DNA of 64,000 bases from Zea mays (Eukaryota; Streptophyta; Magnoliopsida; Poales; Poaceae): NCBI RefSeq assembly GCF_902167145.1, contig NC_050098.1, positions 83,058,207 to 83,122,206 of the forward strand, in the 5' to 3' direction. The notes under the pieces are model-generated. The model ran no database searches. It saw only the letters and a program-made list of their open reading frames with translations, and had not been told where the DNA came from. Position 1 is the first letter of the stretch. Each line of letters begins with the position of its first letter. This document shows, piece after piece, positions 35,590-45,846 of the stretch. The translations under genes were made by a program, and so were the position numbers.

Positions 35590-36259
35590 TGTTGGGGACT
35601 TGTTCTCAAGTGCTAAGAGTTAAGAACAAGGCAACATAAAAAGTGTTAAGTGTTAAAATCCTTCGTCCTTCGAAGCATTATGTTCCTTCGGGAAATAATG
35701 AGTCTCGGACGAAGGTCATGGGAGGCATACCTTCGTAAACATAACAAGTAATGACGAAGGACTCACACAAAGCATGAAATATGATATGAGCATCACCATA
35801 AAATCATTTCTATTTTATTAACATGGAAAAACAGAAATGATTCCAAATTACAAATGTACCTTCGGTCCTGAGAGAAGGTGGAAAGTACAAGCGTGATGCC
35901 AAAAACAAATGCCAAGTAAGCGTGAACAGTACGGGAGTACTGTTCATCTATTTATAGACGCGGGACGCAGCCCACGTAAAATTACATCCATGTCCATTAC
36001 ATTTGTTAACGGTTTATGGAAATCTATTGAGGACCCCGAAGTCTTTTTATCTTTAAGTCGGTTCCCCCTTGTGCTATCGCGCCGAAGCTTCCCTGCGTAC
36101 AGCTTCGGCTGCCCTCGACCTTCGTCTGGCTCAGCCTTCGTCCTGGTCGTGCTCCATATCCATAATTCTGAATCCGAAAATACCTGTTCATATAATTCAC
36201 TTGGAAAGCATTGTCAAATCATGTTTTTGAGGACCTTCGGAGGACGAAGGCCCCCAACA
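35590..36259 (-). repeat. 3' LTR of B2
   Basis: 670 bp, from TGTTGGGG to CCCCCAACA. No difference from 42354-43023 was found by reading both. The reverse complement of the polypurine tract, GTAGCCCCTCGC, abuts it at 36260-36271. Confidence 0.96.
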
Positions 36260-36334
36260 GTAGCCCCTCGCAATATTAATTTGTAAATAATAAATTCAGA
36301 TTGCGATATGGACGAAGGCCTTGAGCCGAAGGTC

Positions 36335-36420
36335 CGAAAAAACACCTTCCCTTTGCTAGAATAGCAACATTCACTGACAAGCGGGGCCTTTTAACTTTCA
36401 ACGTCCTAGGCGTATAAATA
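36335..36420 (+). promoter_or_regulatory. Promoter region of the B2 antisense gene
   Basis: CGAAAAAACACCTTCCCTT at 36335-36353 and TATAAATA at 36413-36420, 146 bp before the ATG at 36566. Both elements recur at the same relative places in B1 (4151-4169 and 4229-4236). The promoter lies inside the element but outside the LTR. Confidence 0.65.
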
Positions 36421-36565
36421 AGAACACATCGTGAATTCATTTGGTACACACGCTTGCCTTTTGCTTCGGCCCACTAAAAATTTTTAGCTCTTGTTCATTG
36501 AGATTTGCTGGTCTTTTTGACTTCGAAGCTTCGGCCTCGGGAACAAATTTTTAGTGTTTCCGAAG

Positions 36566-39500
36566 ATGTCTGAAGACAAGAAGGTCCCTGCTGAGACGAA
36601 GCTGAGTCTCGAGGAGGAGAAGAATCTGGGGTTCCTGATAGCGATGGCAGAGACTAATACAGAGAAAATCACGAAGGAGATTCTCGAAGGTTTGTCCGAA
36701 GACACTGATGACAGCGACAGCTATGATGTAGAAAGTGATGGGGAAGAGGCCGAAGACCGACCGTGGCGACCAAGTCACTCAGTTTTTGGGAAAACAACCA
36801 TCAAGCAGAGTCACATTGATAATATGAGGGGGCGATACTTCCGAGACATATCTATTGTGAGAGCTGATGCCGGGGAAAAGACTTCTCCCACCCCTGAAGA
36901 GGATGAAGTTGTGATTTTCCGAAGCTTCCTCAAGGCTGGGCTTCGATTCCCCCTGAGCAATTTTGTTGTTGAGGTACTGAAAACATTCCAAATCTACCCT
37001 CATCAACTCACTCCCGAAGCTATTATAAGAATGGGGATTTTTGTCTGGGCTGCGAGAAGCCAAGGTTTGGAGCCAAACGCTAAAAGCTTCTGCAACATAC
37101 ACGAGTTATTGTATGAGACAAAGCCCTGGGGAAAGGAGCAATACCACAACAACTTTGGGTGCTACAGCTTCGGCGCCCGCTCCGGGTCAAGCTACCCTGT
37201 GCCAACCTTTCGGAAGAGGTGGCCCGGAGCCTGGATGTCTGAATGGTTTTATGTGAAAAATGATCTAACAGCGCAAAATAATGTCAAGAGTATCATTATG
37301 TACCCAATTTGGCAACGCTTCGGACTTCGAAGGCCGAAGGTTGAAATGGATGAGGCAGCCGAAGAATGCCAAAGAGCCTTCGGCGCAGTCTGCTCCTTCA
37401 TTGGGACAAGGGACTTGGTCCAGGAGCACATTGCCTTCAGGGTATGGCCACTTGCAGAAAAGTGGGAAATGCCGAAAGAAACCATCAAAGAGTCCGACGA
37501 AGGCGGGCTAGTCAGATTAAAATACACATTCAAATATGCAGATAAATTTATTGAACCTGATGATGACTGGCTGAAAAGCATTGAAACATTAAGTGATGAA
37601 TTACTTGGGGCATACTCGAAGGCTGAAAATACTGCACTATCAGCAGCCTTCGGAGGCCGAAAGAAGAAGAGACTGAACCGAGTGTTTGATGCAATCGGGT
37701 TCTTCTACCCTGATTATTGTTATCCCATCCGAAGGCAAAAAAGGAAAAATATAACCTCTGAAAAAGAAGAAGCTGAAACCGCTCCTAGCGAGCCAGAACC
37801 AAAAGGAAAAAGGTTGAAGGTCTTCACACATCGACCACGCCATATTGAACCAGCTTCGGTGCCGGAGTTTACCGGGAAAACTTCTTCAGCCACCGAAGCT
37901 GAAAAACTAATCAAGTCAGCCTTGTTGCCAGAGATCGCAGAAACGGCCGAAGTGCCACCAAAGATTGAATCAGAACAATCAAACATTTTGTTGTCAGAAA
38001 CAAAAGAGAAAACCGAAGCGCCGCTCACAGAAAAAATTGAGGAAGTAAGAGAAGCAACTGAGGGCTCCAAAACATTAGAAGTTTTGAGTCCTACAGCAAT
38101 CGTTGGGACAGCAAAACACCAAAAGGGGCCATTAGTGACCCCAAAAAGGAAAAGAATGGTAAATGTACTAGACGTCTTGGAGACGATTAAGTCTTCAAGT
38201 ACAATTTCAAAAAAGAGTGTTGATGTTGCTGAAGGTTCTACTGAAGCTTCGGCTCAACAAGCTGAAGCTGAAGCTGGGCCTTCAGAGCCCTTCAAAGAAC
38301 AACCTTTTGAAGCCGAAGCAGTAAAAATTCCGGAACCAATATTAGTTGAAGAAACGGGCACCGTCATCCCCGAAGCACCTGCCGGCATGCATGATTACAT
38401 CATACGACATGCTTCGGGGAAAAAGCTATCCGAGGAAGAAGCTTATGAGGCCAACCATTATGCAAAGGAGCTGAAATATCCGAAGGGGGCAGTAATATTC
38501 AATGGAACAAACGAAGATGACTTCTTATACTGCCTGCCTGATAACAAAGAGCTATCCGTCTGCCGAGAGATGGCGAGAAGCATAGGCTTTCCGAAGCTTG
38601 AAGCTGGGTTAAGTGCCATGACAAAAGAGGATCTCGCAGACAGCCTTGCGTATAATAGCTTGAAGGTACCGGAATTAAACACTTGAAAAAACCCCCTTAT
38701 TATTTTTACGCACATCATTCCTTTTTCCTTATCTGAATTCTTTTTCGAATAGGGCCTGATCCTAAGCAACGCGCTAAGAGCGCAGAAGAGCGCCGAAGAT
38801 GAAAGTTATGAAATTGCGTTTAATAATTTACGCTCCGAAGTTATCAAGCTGAGAAATGAAGCTTTGGAAAAAGATAAAATTCTGTTTACATTGGTGGATA
38901 AAGTGAAAAAAGACGAAGCCGCTTCAAAGGCCCAATCCGAAGCTCAAAAACGCGAGATTAAAGATCTTCGGAAACAACTGGCTAGAGCTAAAGAGGAGCG
39001 CGCGCTTGAGGAAACGAAGCGTGAACTTAGTGATTTTATGGTCAACAAATTGGAATCAAGAGTTAAGGAGCTTCGCACATCGCAGTGGAAATGCTATGTT
39101 AAATCTATAGAATGCGTGAATAAAATTAAAAACAGCTTTGCTAGCGTCGGCGCCTTTTCCAGCGAAGAGAATTTTTCTCGAGGCAATCCCGAAGATCCGC
39201 TGGAATGGATTAGCCACGAAGCAGAGGCCTTCGAAGAAATTCTGAACAGCCGTGGCGATATATGCGCTTTTTCAGGCGCTAGAGGAATTACTTCTGTGTT
39301 AGAAAAGAAGGGTTGTGGGCACGTAAAACTTTTAGCTCAGTCCGAAGCTACCTTACCCTTCGAAGATATCAAGGACCCCTCAGCCGAAGCAAGCGTGGTT
39401 GCTGGCAAATTTTTTACTGATATCTGGAACGACGGCGGCCGAGGAATGGCACAAGAAATTATCGAAAGGAGCGAAAAAGGCATCCACGAAGCTAGGAAAG

Positions 39501-39772
39501 TGGCAGAGACTGCCGAAAAAAGTACGGAGCCCGAAAGACAATTAGGTATTAATTAGTCGTTCTTATTGTGTTGCAGTTTTTGTTTCACACTCTACTCACA
39601 GTTTATAATAGTAATGAAAAAATGTTCTTTTGCTCCCGAAGGTACCGCATCGACTGTCGATCCCCAAACAAAAGGGGATGATGAAATTAAACAAATGGCC
39701 GAAGCTATCATGGACAAAGTTGTTGATCAACTTTTAAATGAAGTCGCCGAAGCAGTTTTAAGAGAAGACTAG
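36566..39772 (+). CDS. Intact three-exon antisense gene of B2 (type I, PF04195-like, 1007 aa)
   Basis: Exons 36566-38665 (700 codons), 38753-39545 and 39642-39772; introns 87 bp (GTACCG...AATAG) and 96 bp (GTATTA...CGAAG). The phases fit and no stop occurs before TAG at 39770-39772. I take ATG 36566 (MSEDKKV) as the start; upstream codons in frame lack an ATG. Parts: acidic residues 40-65 (SEDTDDSDSYDVESDGEE); a region at about 105-265 like PF04195 (VVIFRSFLKAGLRFPLS, YPHQLTPEAIIRMGIF, SEWFYVKNDL); basic, NLS-like clusters near 364 (RKKKRLNR) and 525 (PKRKRM); Glu/Ala-rich linkers; a conserved block near 611-700 (DFLYCLPDNKE); a coiled coil in exon 2; a short conserved C-terminus in exon 3. 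The gene runs opposite to gag and genomic RNA. Its role is unknown. A nuclear or chromatin function is inference from the basic clusters and coiled coil only. Confidence 0.85.
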
Positions 39773-40779
39773 ATGTTATTTAGAAAAACAGTTAAATTGT
39801 AATCTATGTAACATTTGTACATTTGAATGTAATATACAAGTTTCTTTCCATTATTCAATTCTTTACGATGCATGAAACTGTACATACATACCATTTTTGA
39901 GCCTTCGGCGAAAAAACACCTTCCCTTCTTTTCATGCTTCGTGAAGAAAACATTCTTCGTTAAAACTGTTCCGAAAAAACACATCCATGCTTCGTAAAAA
40001 CAGCCACTGAAGCTAATCGTCCATGCTTCGTGAAAGCATTCTCCGAAGCTATTTTCCGAAGATTATCATTATATTCCCTTGTGACTTTGCACAATTTGCA
40101 TTTTCTCAAATCATTCTTTCGAAGGTTAGTACTGTGTGCCCTTCTTTTTGCCGTATGCAACATGATGTATGATGCTTATGCTATGCGAAATGATGTGATG
40201 ATGTTATGTTATGCAAATGACGTCTGTTCCGAAGATACACACAAAACACATTCGTAAGCTCTGCATTCCCTTAGGAACGTCTTTGGAGCTTCTTCGTCTT
40301 TTACTTAGACGATCTCAGCGTTGACTTTTCGCTGTAAGCCTCCCTTAGGAGCTTCTTCGCCCTTTACTTAGGCGGTATCAGCGTTGACTTTTCGCTGTAA
40401 GCCTCCCTTAGGAGCTTCTTCGCCCTTTACTTAGGCGGTATCAGCGTTGACTTTTCGCTGTAGGCTCTGCATTCCTTTAGGAACGACTTCTGAGCAGAAA
40501 ACTTACACTGCGCTCCCTTTGGAGCGGCTTTTTGTGACTTCACAAACTTACTCTGCGTTCCTTAGAACGACTTTTCGTTACTCCGAAGGATTTTTAATTC
40601 GAAGGTCCTCCTTGGTAACGGAAAAAATTTTAAGCTTCAGCAACTTAAGCTTGTGGATCAAATAGATCTTCCTCGTGGAAAACAACGACATTATTACATG
40701 AAAACTATCAATGTTTTTTTTTTGCTTGACAGAAAATAAAACTGAATAAGAAAGACTGCTATCAAAGGTAGGATATGTG
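39773..40779. repeat. B2 spacer: convergent 3' ends and tandem repeats
   Basis: The antisense gene and gag converge here. TTGTAATC and TGTAATATAC at 39797-39840 suit a poly(A) region of the antisense gene. CGAAAAAACACCTTCCCTT at 39909-39927 repeats 36335-36353 exactly. From about 40255 to 40470 there are three near-identical units of about 62-64 bp with CGCTGTAAGCCTCCCTTAGG and GGCGGTATCAGCGTTGAC. No other gene. Confidence 0.75.
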
Positions 40780-42291
40780 TCAATAAATGTGTTTCGACTC
40801 TGGCACAGTGCTGTTGACTGTGCGAGCTTCGGACTGCTCTCTGAAGTCCCTCTGCTGTGGAGCGTATTGACTCCCTTCTGGCTGTTGACCTTGCTGCAAT
40901 GGAGGTGGGGGCGGAAGCTGTTGCCAGGAAGCTTGAGGTTGACTTGCGGAAGCTACGGAAGCTGCAGGGTGGTTGTCTATGTATTGTGGGATATAAGGCG
41001 GATGACACGAAGCAGTATGCATGACCTGCTTCGGCTGAGCTTGTTGAGATGCAGCTTCGGCAATTTCCTTTTGCTTCTGGATTGTAATGTGGCACGACCT
41101 AGTGGTATGGCCCTTGCCTTCTCCACAGAACAAGCAAAACAGTCTCCTTGGCTGATCTCCGAATCTTCCGCCGAAGCCCCTGGCGCCTCTGCCTCTTGGA
41201 GCTGGTGGCCGGAAGGAAGTTTGTTGTTGTCCCGAAGCCTGTGAGGAGCATTGCGGTCTGTTCTGATTCCCCTTATCATCATTCTGAGTGTTGTGGATGG
41301 ATCGGACATGCCTCGGGTAATATCTTCCTCCGAAGCCCCTGGTCATCTCAGAAAATCTGAAGGCCTCCTCCCTTCTTTGGCGAAAGTCATTGTCGGCACG
41401 AATGTACTCATCCATCTTTTGGAGCAATTTCTCCAAGGTCTGAGGAGGCTTCCGAGCAAAGTATTGAGCTGCAGGTCCAGGACGAAGCCCCTTGATCATG
41501 GCTTCGACAACGATTTCATTGGGCACCGTTGGTGCCTGCGCCCTCAATCGTAAGAACCTTCGGACATAAGCCTGAAGATATTCTTCGTGATCCTGAATAC
41601 ACTGGAAGAGGGCTTGAGCTGTAACCGGCTTCGTTTGAAATCCTTGAAAGCTGGTTAGTAACATATCCTTCAGCTTCTGCCATGAAGTGATTGTTCCTGG
41701 CCGAAGGGAGGAATACCAGGTCTGAGCAACATTCCTGACGGCCATGACGAAAGACTTCGCCATGACTGCAGCGTTGCCCCCGTACGAAGACACTGTTGCT
41801 TCGTAGCTCATCAAGAATTGCTTCGGGTCGGAGTGGCCGTCAAACATGGGGAGCTGGGGTGGCTTATAGGATGGAGGCCAAGGAGTAGCCTGCAGCTCAG
41901 CAGACAGAGGAGAAGCATCATCAAAAACAAAATTTCCCTGATGGAAATTATCATACCAGTCATCTTCGTTGACGAAGCCCTCCTGATGAAGGTCTTTCTG
42001 ATGAGGCCTTCTGTTCTGCTCATCGTGAGTAAGATGGCGGACTTCCTCAGAGGCTTCGTCTATCTGCCTTTGCAACTCGGCTAGGCGGGCCATCTTCTCC
42101 TTCTTCCTTTGTACTTGTTGGTGTAGCATCTCCATATCCCTGATTTCTTGGTCTAGCTCCTCTTCCTGAAGTGTCGGGCTGACAGCCTTTCTCTTCTGGC
42201 TTCGGGCCTCCCGAAGAGAGACGGTCTCCTGGTTGATGTCCAACGGTTGCAGTGTTGAAGCCCCAGTCGCTGAAGCTTTCTTCGGCGCCAT
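40780..42291 (-). CDS. gag: gag of B2, intact, 503 aa
   Basis: ATG at 42291 on the - strand (MAPKKASATG), stop TGA at 40782-40780. An N-terminal acidic and coiled-coil segment (DQEIRDMEMLHQQVQRKKEK) is followed by the Retrotrans_gag core (SFVMAVRNVAQTWYSSLRPG, FQGFQTKPVTAQALFQ), a basic Gln/Arg/Gly-rich linker (RGRGARGFGGRFG), one zinc knuckle CLFCGEGKGHTTRSC and a Pro/Gln-rich tail. The knuckle is CX2CX5HX4C, one residue longer than the usual CX2CX4HX4C, and B1 and B3 share this. The product should form the particle and package the RNA. It is expressed from the LTR promoter at 42720-42686. No protease or RT follows. Confidence 0.93.
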   Translation of the reverse strand: MAPKKASATGASTLQPLDINQETVSLREARSQKRKAVSPTLQEEELDQEIRDMEMLHQQVQRKKEKMARLAELQRQIDEASEEVRHLTHDEQNRRPHQKDLHQEGFVNEDDWYDNFHQGNFVFDDASPLSAELQATPWPPSYKPPQLPMFDGHSDPKQFLMSYEATVSSYGGNAAVMAKSFVMAVRNVAQTWYSSLRPGTITSWQKLKDMLLTSFQGFQTKPVTAQALFQCIQDHEEYLQAYVRRFLRLRAQAPTVPNEIVVEAMIKGLRPGPAAQYFARKPPQTLEKLLQKMDEYIRADNDFRQRREEAFRFSEMTRGFGGRYYPRHVRSIHNTQNDDKGNQNRPQCSSQASGQQQTSFRPPAPRGRGARGFGGRFGDQPRRLFCLFCGEGKGHTTRSCHITIQKQKEIAEAASQQAQPKQVMHTASCHPPYIPQYIDNHPAASVASASQPQASWQQLPPPPPLQQGQQPEGSQYAPQQRDFREQSEARTVNSTVPESKHIY

Positions 42292-42334
42292 AGCTTCCGA
42301 AGGTGTTCAAAAAAGCTCGAAGTGGAAGTGAGTT

Positions 42335-42352
42335 CACCGGAGGTGGGCGCCA
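42335..42352 (-). other. Primer-binding site of B2
   Basis: TGGCGCCCACCTCCGGTG on the - strand, one base from the 5' LTR, identical to A and B1. Confidence 0.82.
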
Positions 42353-42353
42353 A

Positions 42354-43023
42354 TGTTGGGGACTTGTTCTCAAGTGCTAAGAGTTAAGAACAAGGCAACA
42401 TAAAAAGTGTTAAGTGTTAAAATCCTTCGTCCTTCGAAGCATTATGTTCCTTCGGGAAATAATGAGTCTCGGACGAAGGTCATGGGAGGCATACCTTCGT
42501 AAACATAACAAGTAATGACGAAGGACTCACACAAAGCATGAAATATGATATGAGCATCACCATAAAATCATTTCTATTTTATTAACATGGAAAAACAGAA
42601 ATGATTCCAAATTACAAATGTACCTTCGGTCCTGAGAGAAGGTGGAAAGTACAAGCGTGATGCCAAAAACAAATGCCAAGTAAGCGTGAACAGTACGGGA
42701 GTACTGTTCATCTATTTATAGACGCGGGACGCAGCCCACGTAAAATTACATCCATGTCCATTACATTTGTTAACGGTTTATGGAAATCTATTGAGGACCC
42801 CGAAGTCTTTTTATCTTTAAGTCGGTTCCCCCTTGTGCTATCGCGCCGAAGCTTCCCTGCGTACAGCTTCGGCTGCCCTCGACCTTCGTCTGGCTCAGCC
42901 TTCGTCCTGGTCGTGCTCCATATCCATAATTCTGAATCCGAAAATACCTGTTCATATAATTCACTTGGAAAGCATTGTCAAATCATGTTTTTGAGGACCT
43001 TCGGAGGACGAAGGCCCCCAACA
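42354..43023 (-). repeat. 5' LTR of B2
   Basis: 670 bp, apparently identical to the 3' LTR. The promoter on the - strand is TATAAATA at 42720-42713, followed by the palindrome at 42711-42686 (10-bp perfect core with a GGGA loop). Confidence 0.96.
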
Positions 43024-44803
43024 GTGTGTACTTGTGATGTCGTGGTCATGTTGCGTAAATAAATAAAATGTTGTCATCTTTTTAATGGTGTTAATGCTGA
43101 ACGTCGATAATGTGTAGATAACTAAAGCAAACATATGGTTGTTACGGTGTCTTCCATTTTATTGTTTAGTTCGCCACGGTGTCCTTGTATATCTTGTGCT
43201 AGTTTTGTGCTACTTTCAGTATATTCATACATATGCATCTTGCATCTCATTTAGGACCGAGAGATGACGCTCATGCAAGTGGTGTGGTGCCAACCACAAG
43301 ATGCCGTTGGTGGACGACCTGAAGAATGGACATAACCAGTGGATGCTCGCCAAGCGAGTACCCTCCCCCAGCAAACACTATCTAAGTGTTAAATTAAAGG
43401 CAAGCCCCGGTTTTATGCATAACCTTTTACTTATGCTATTTTACTACACTTATTGATTGTAGGATTGAATGTGCACTTAAGTGTAGGAGTTGTTTGAAAC
43501 CTTAGTTGCATGATCTCAGGAATCTCATTCAGATGAATACTAGTATGCTAAGTCGAGTAGCTGCTTACTATTTAGGGATCGCGGTAGAAGTCGAGTGATT
43601 TTTCTAGCACTCGCGCGAGGTCAGGACATTGATTGTACCCACTTTCATATCATACTGATGTTGGGTTGTGGGCAACAATCCATGGGGATTGGTTGTTCAT
43701 GGGATAAAAATCTGAATAAGGATTAAGGTGTGGTACCGTGAGTCAAGCGTTTGAACGTACTAAACATATACCGAGAAATATGGTAAATCAGTAAGCCTAG
43801 TACCTGATTGAACCTGGTAGCAGATTGCCCTCCTCACGCGACCTGAGACGAGGTCTCCCATTCCGGTTATGGTGGGTACAAGTGCGGTCACTGCACGACG
43901 GCAGTCGGGGTCAGTGAGGCATTGTACGCCAAGGCGGTGAGCCCCTCTCTGCTGACGGGGAATCGATGGGGACGGTTGATGTGTGTGGGGACGGAGTGCC
44001 CCTACATGTCGTGTGTTTAGGTTTACCTTGCAAGGTTTAAAAACTCGATTCGAATCGTCTGCTTCTCGCAGCTAATGAGACTGCTTGATCCATGCTGCTA
44101 CATTGAGTAATAAGTGGAAATGAGTTGACTGGCAAAAAGGTTGATTGCTTAAAAATGTTTGATATCATGTATGAGTAGCTAGGTACTCATCTAGTTTAAA
44201 AGGATCATACTAAAACTTGAAAAGCTAAAACTTGATTTTAGACTCAGCTAGTGCTTTTGGCAAACCAAACCCCTTAGCCAAACAGCTGCATGTCTAGAGG
44301 TAGAGGAGTAGACTCCTCACACCGGGTAAGTCTAGCTGAGTATTAGTATACTCAGCCTTGCTTGTGGCATAATTTTTGCAGGTACCTCCTTGCTTTAGTT
44401 GATGGTGTGACTTGGCCTTCGTCCCTGCCACCGGGACAGACGGTCGAGTGGGTTACTGCTTCCGCAGGAGAGGACCAGGAGGAGTAGCGTGGCCAGGCTT
44501 CGCCATGTTACTCGGGTTTTCTCCGTTAGTTATTTCCGCTGCATTAAATTTTATGGTTATTATTTCTGAAACTCCGATAATGTAATCACTAATGATACTT
44601 ATTAAATTTGTTGTATTATGCTTTATTGTATTTCTCTGTGCCTCACCTTCGAGTGAGCTAGTGGTATTCGATCCTGGTAAGTGGCTTTATCGGACTAGAT
44701 CCGAGGGACTGACGGGTTATTCCTGTTTAAGTGTGTTGCTGCTCTTATGGGTGCGACTTGGGCACTTAAGCTGGAATAATTCGAGCGGTTACGCCACAGC
44801 TCA

Positions 44804-45846
44804 GGCCTTTTTTCTGAGTACCTCTCCATAAGGACCTGTTCGTGGAGTTACCACCTGGGATAACAGTGCAACCATGAGGGTGGAATGGGACGTCCTTAGC
44901 TGATTAATTAGATGAATCTGGGGGTGTAGTTGGCTTTGCCTGAGGGCCAACAATGGGGGCTGGGGCATGGTGCTCGCTCTGCCAAGGGGGGGGGGGTGCA
45001 GAGGTTCATTCGATTTAGTTTTGTTAGTCACCCACCTTGGGGAGGTGTACTGCGTTTCTACGACTAGCGAAACCTAACAAGCAGCTATGCACTAGGGGAG
45101 TCTTTGTAAAGGCTACGTAGTGCATCCCTGGCCATTCACCTTGGTATTGAAGATCGAGTCTGTACTACCCATGCTGGGAAGGGATCACAACTCGTGGGTA
45201 AAGTGTGCAACCTCTGCAGAGTGTTAGAAACTGGTATATCAGCAGAGCTCACGGTTAAGAGCGGCCATGGGATTCTCTTTGATTAGAAGAACTTTGATTA
45301 CTTTTATGATGATGGTTAAGAATGTTGGTTATACTTCTGATCTCTGGTATTTCCTCTTCAAGGGAGTACTTTTGGGTAATAAATGGGTTTATTACTAAAA
45401 CTTGGCTCGACTAATAGTAATAAATGTTCGACCAACTAAGAGCAATTGCTTAACCTCAAGCCCACATACAGCTAGTCCACTTTAACCAAACGGGACATTT
45501 GCTGAGTACGTTGATGTGTACTCACCCTTGCTTTACAAACCACCCCCACCCCAGGTTGTCCCCACTATACTCAATGCTCAGGAGGAGATGCTGGCAACAT
45601 GGAGGACTTTGAGGGGTTTCAGGACTACGACGAGTTCTAGTTTTTCTTAGTGGCAACCCCCAGTCAGCTGCCTATGTAGGCTTATCTTCTACGTTTCGTA
45701 TTCCACACTTTGATATTAATGTTAATGACTATGGCTATGAATTAGACTCTATGGATGTCTCGGACATCTTATTGTAATAAAGTACTTTTCCGCTATTTAC
45801 TTTTAGCATTGTGTGATGATGTCCAATTATGTAATCGCTATGTACG
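44804..45846 (+). repeat. Element F: LTR segment 2 (Tekay-like)
   Basis: It resumes F after G. It carries the block with CAACCTCTGCAGAGTGTTAG and GCTCACGGTTAAGAGCGG, which is also found inverted in H near 31330-31390. A G11 run lies at 44986-44996. No gene. It is interrupted by B3 at 45847. Confidence 0.75.

Larger units (their letters stand above)
35590..43023 (-). mobile_element. Element B2: structurally intact gag-only Grande-like element
   Basis: 7434 bp, TSD GTGTG at 35585-35589 and 43024-43028. The two LTRs of 670 bp look identical base for base. In element sense: 5' LTR, PBS, complete gag (503 codons), repeat spacer, complete antisense gene (three exons), polypurine tract, 3' LTR. There is no pol. 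Being in the 3' LTR of G, it is younger than G. Every part needed for trans-mobilisation is present, so it may be, or recently was, active with pol supplied by a relative. Confidence 0.96.
20102..44798 (+). mobile_element. Element G: non-autonomous LTR element with 6.2-kb LTRs and 1.7-kb interior
   Basis: The TSD GCTCA is at 20097-20101 and 44799-44803. The 5' LTR is 20102-26328 (6227 bp), the interior 26329-28000 (1672 bp) and the 3' LTR 28001-44798. Removing H (3127 + 5 bp) and B2 (7434 + 5 bp) from the last gives exactly 6227 bp, which confirms every border. So 88% of the 14126-bp element is LTR. The PBS resembles the initiator tRNA-Met type. There is no gag or pol, so any movement depended on another element. 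By eye the LTRs differ at about 1% of positions. It resembles the LARD class in lacking genes, but the proportions are unusual. Confidence 0.93.
28001..44798 (+). repeat. 3' LTR of G, split by H and B2
   Basis: Segments are 28001-30763, 33896-35589 and 43029-44798 (each TSD copy counted once). It has the same features as the 5' LTR: GC-rich frame 28920-29588, TATA near 28756 and the 180-bp array near 34432-35340. The reconstructed length equals the 5' LTR exactly. Confidence 0.92.

Noticed and set aside
36566..39772. Calling the antisense gene a DNA transposase because of the Transposase_28 label
   Set aside because: No DDE triad, terminal inverted repeats or transposase fold can be seen. 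The label is historical and the gene sits inside LTR elements.
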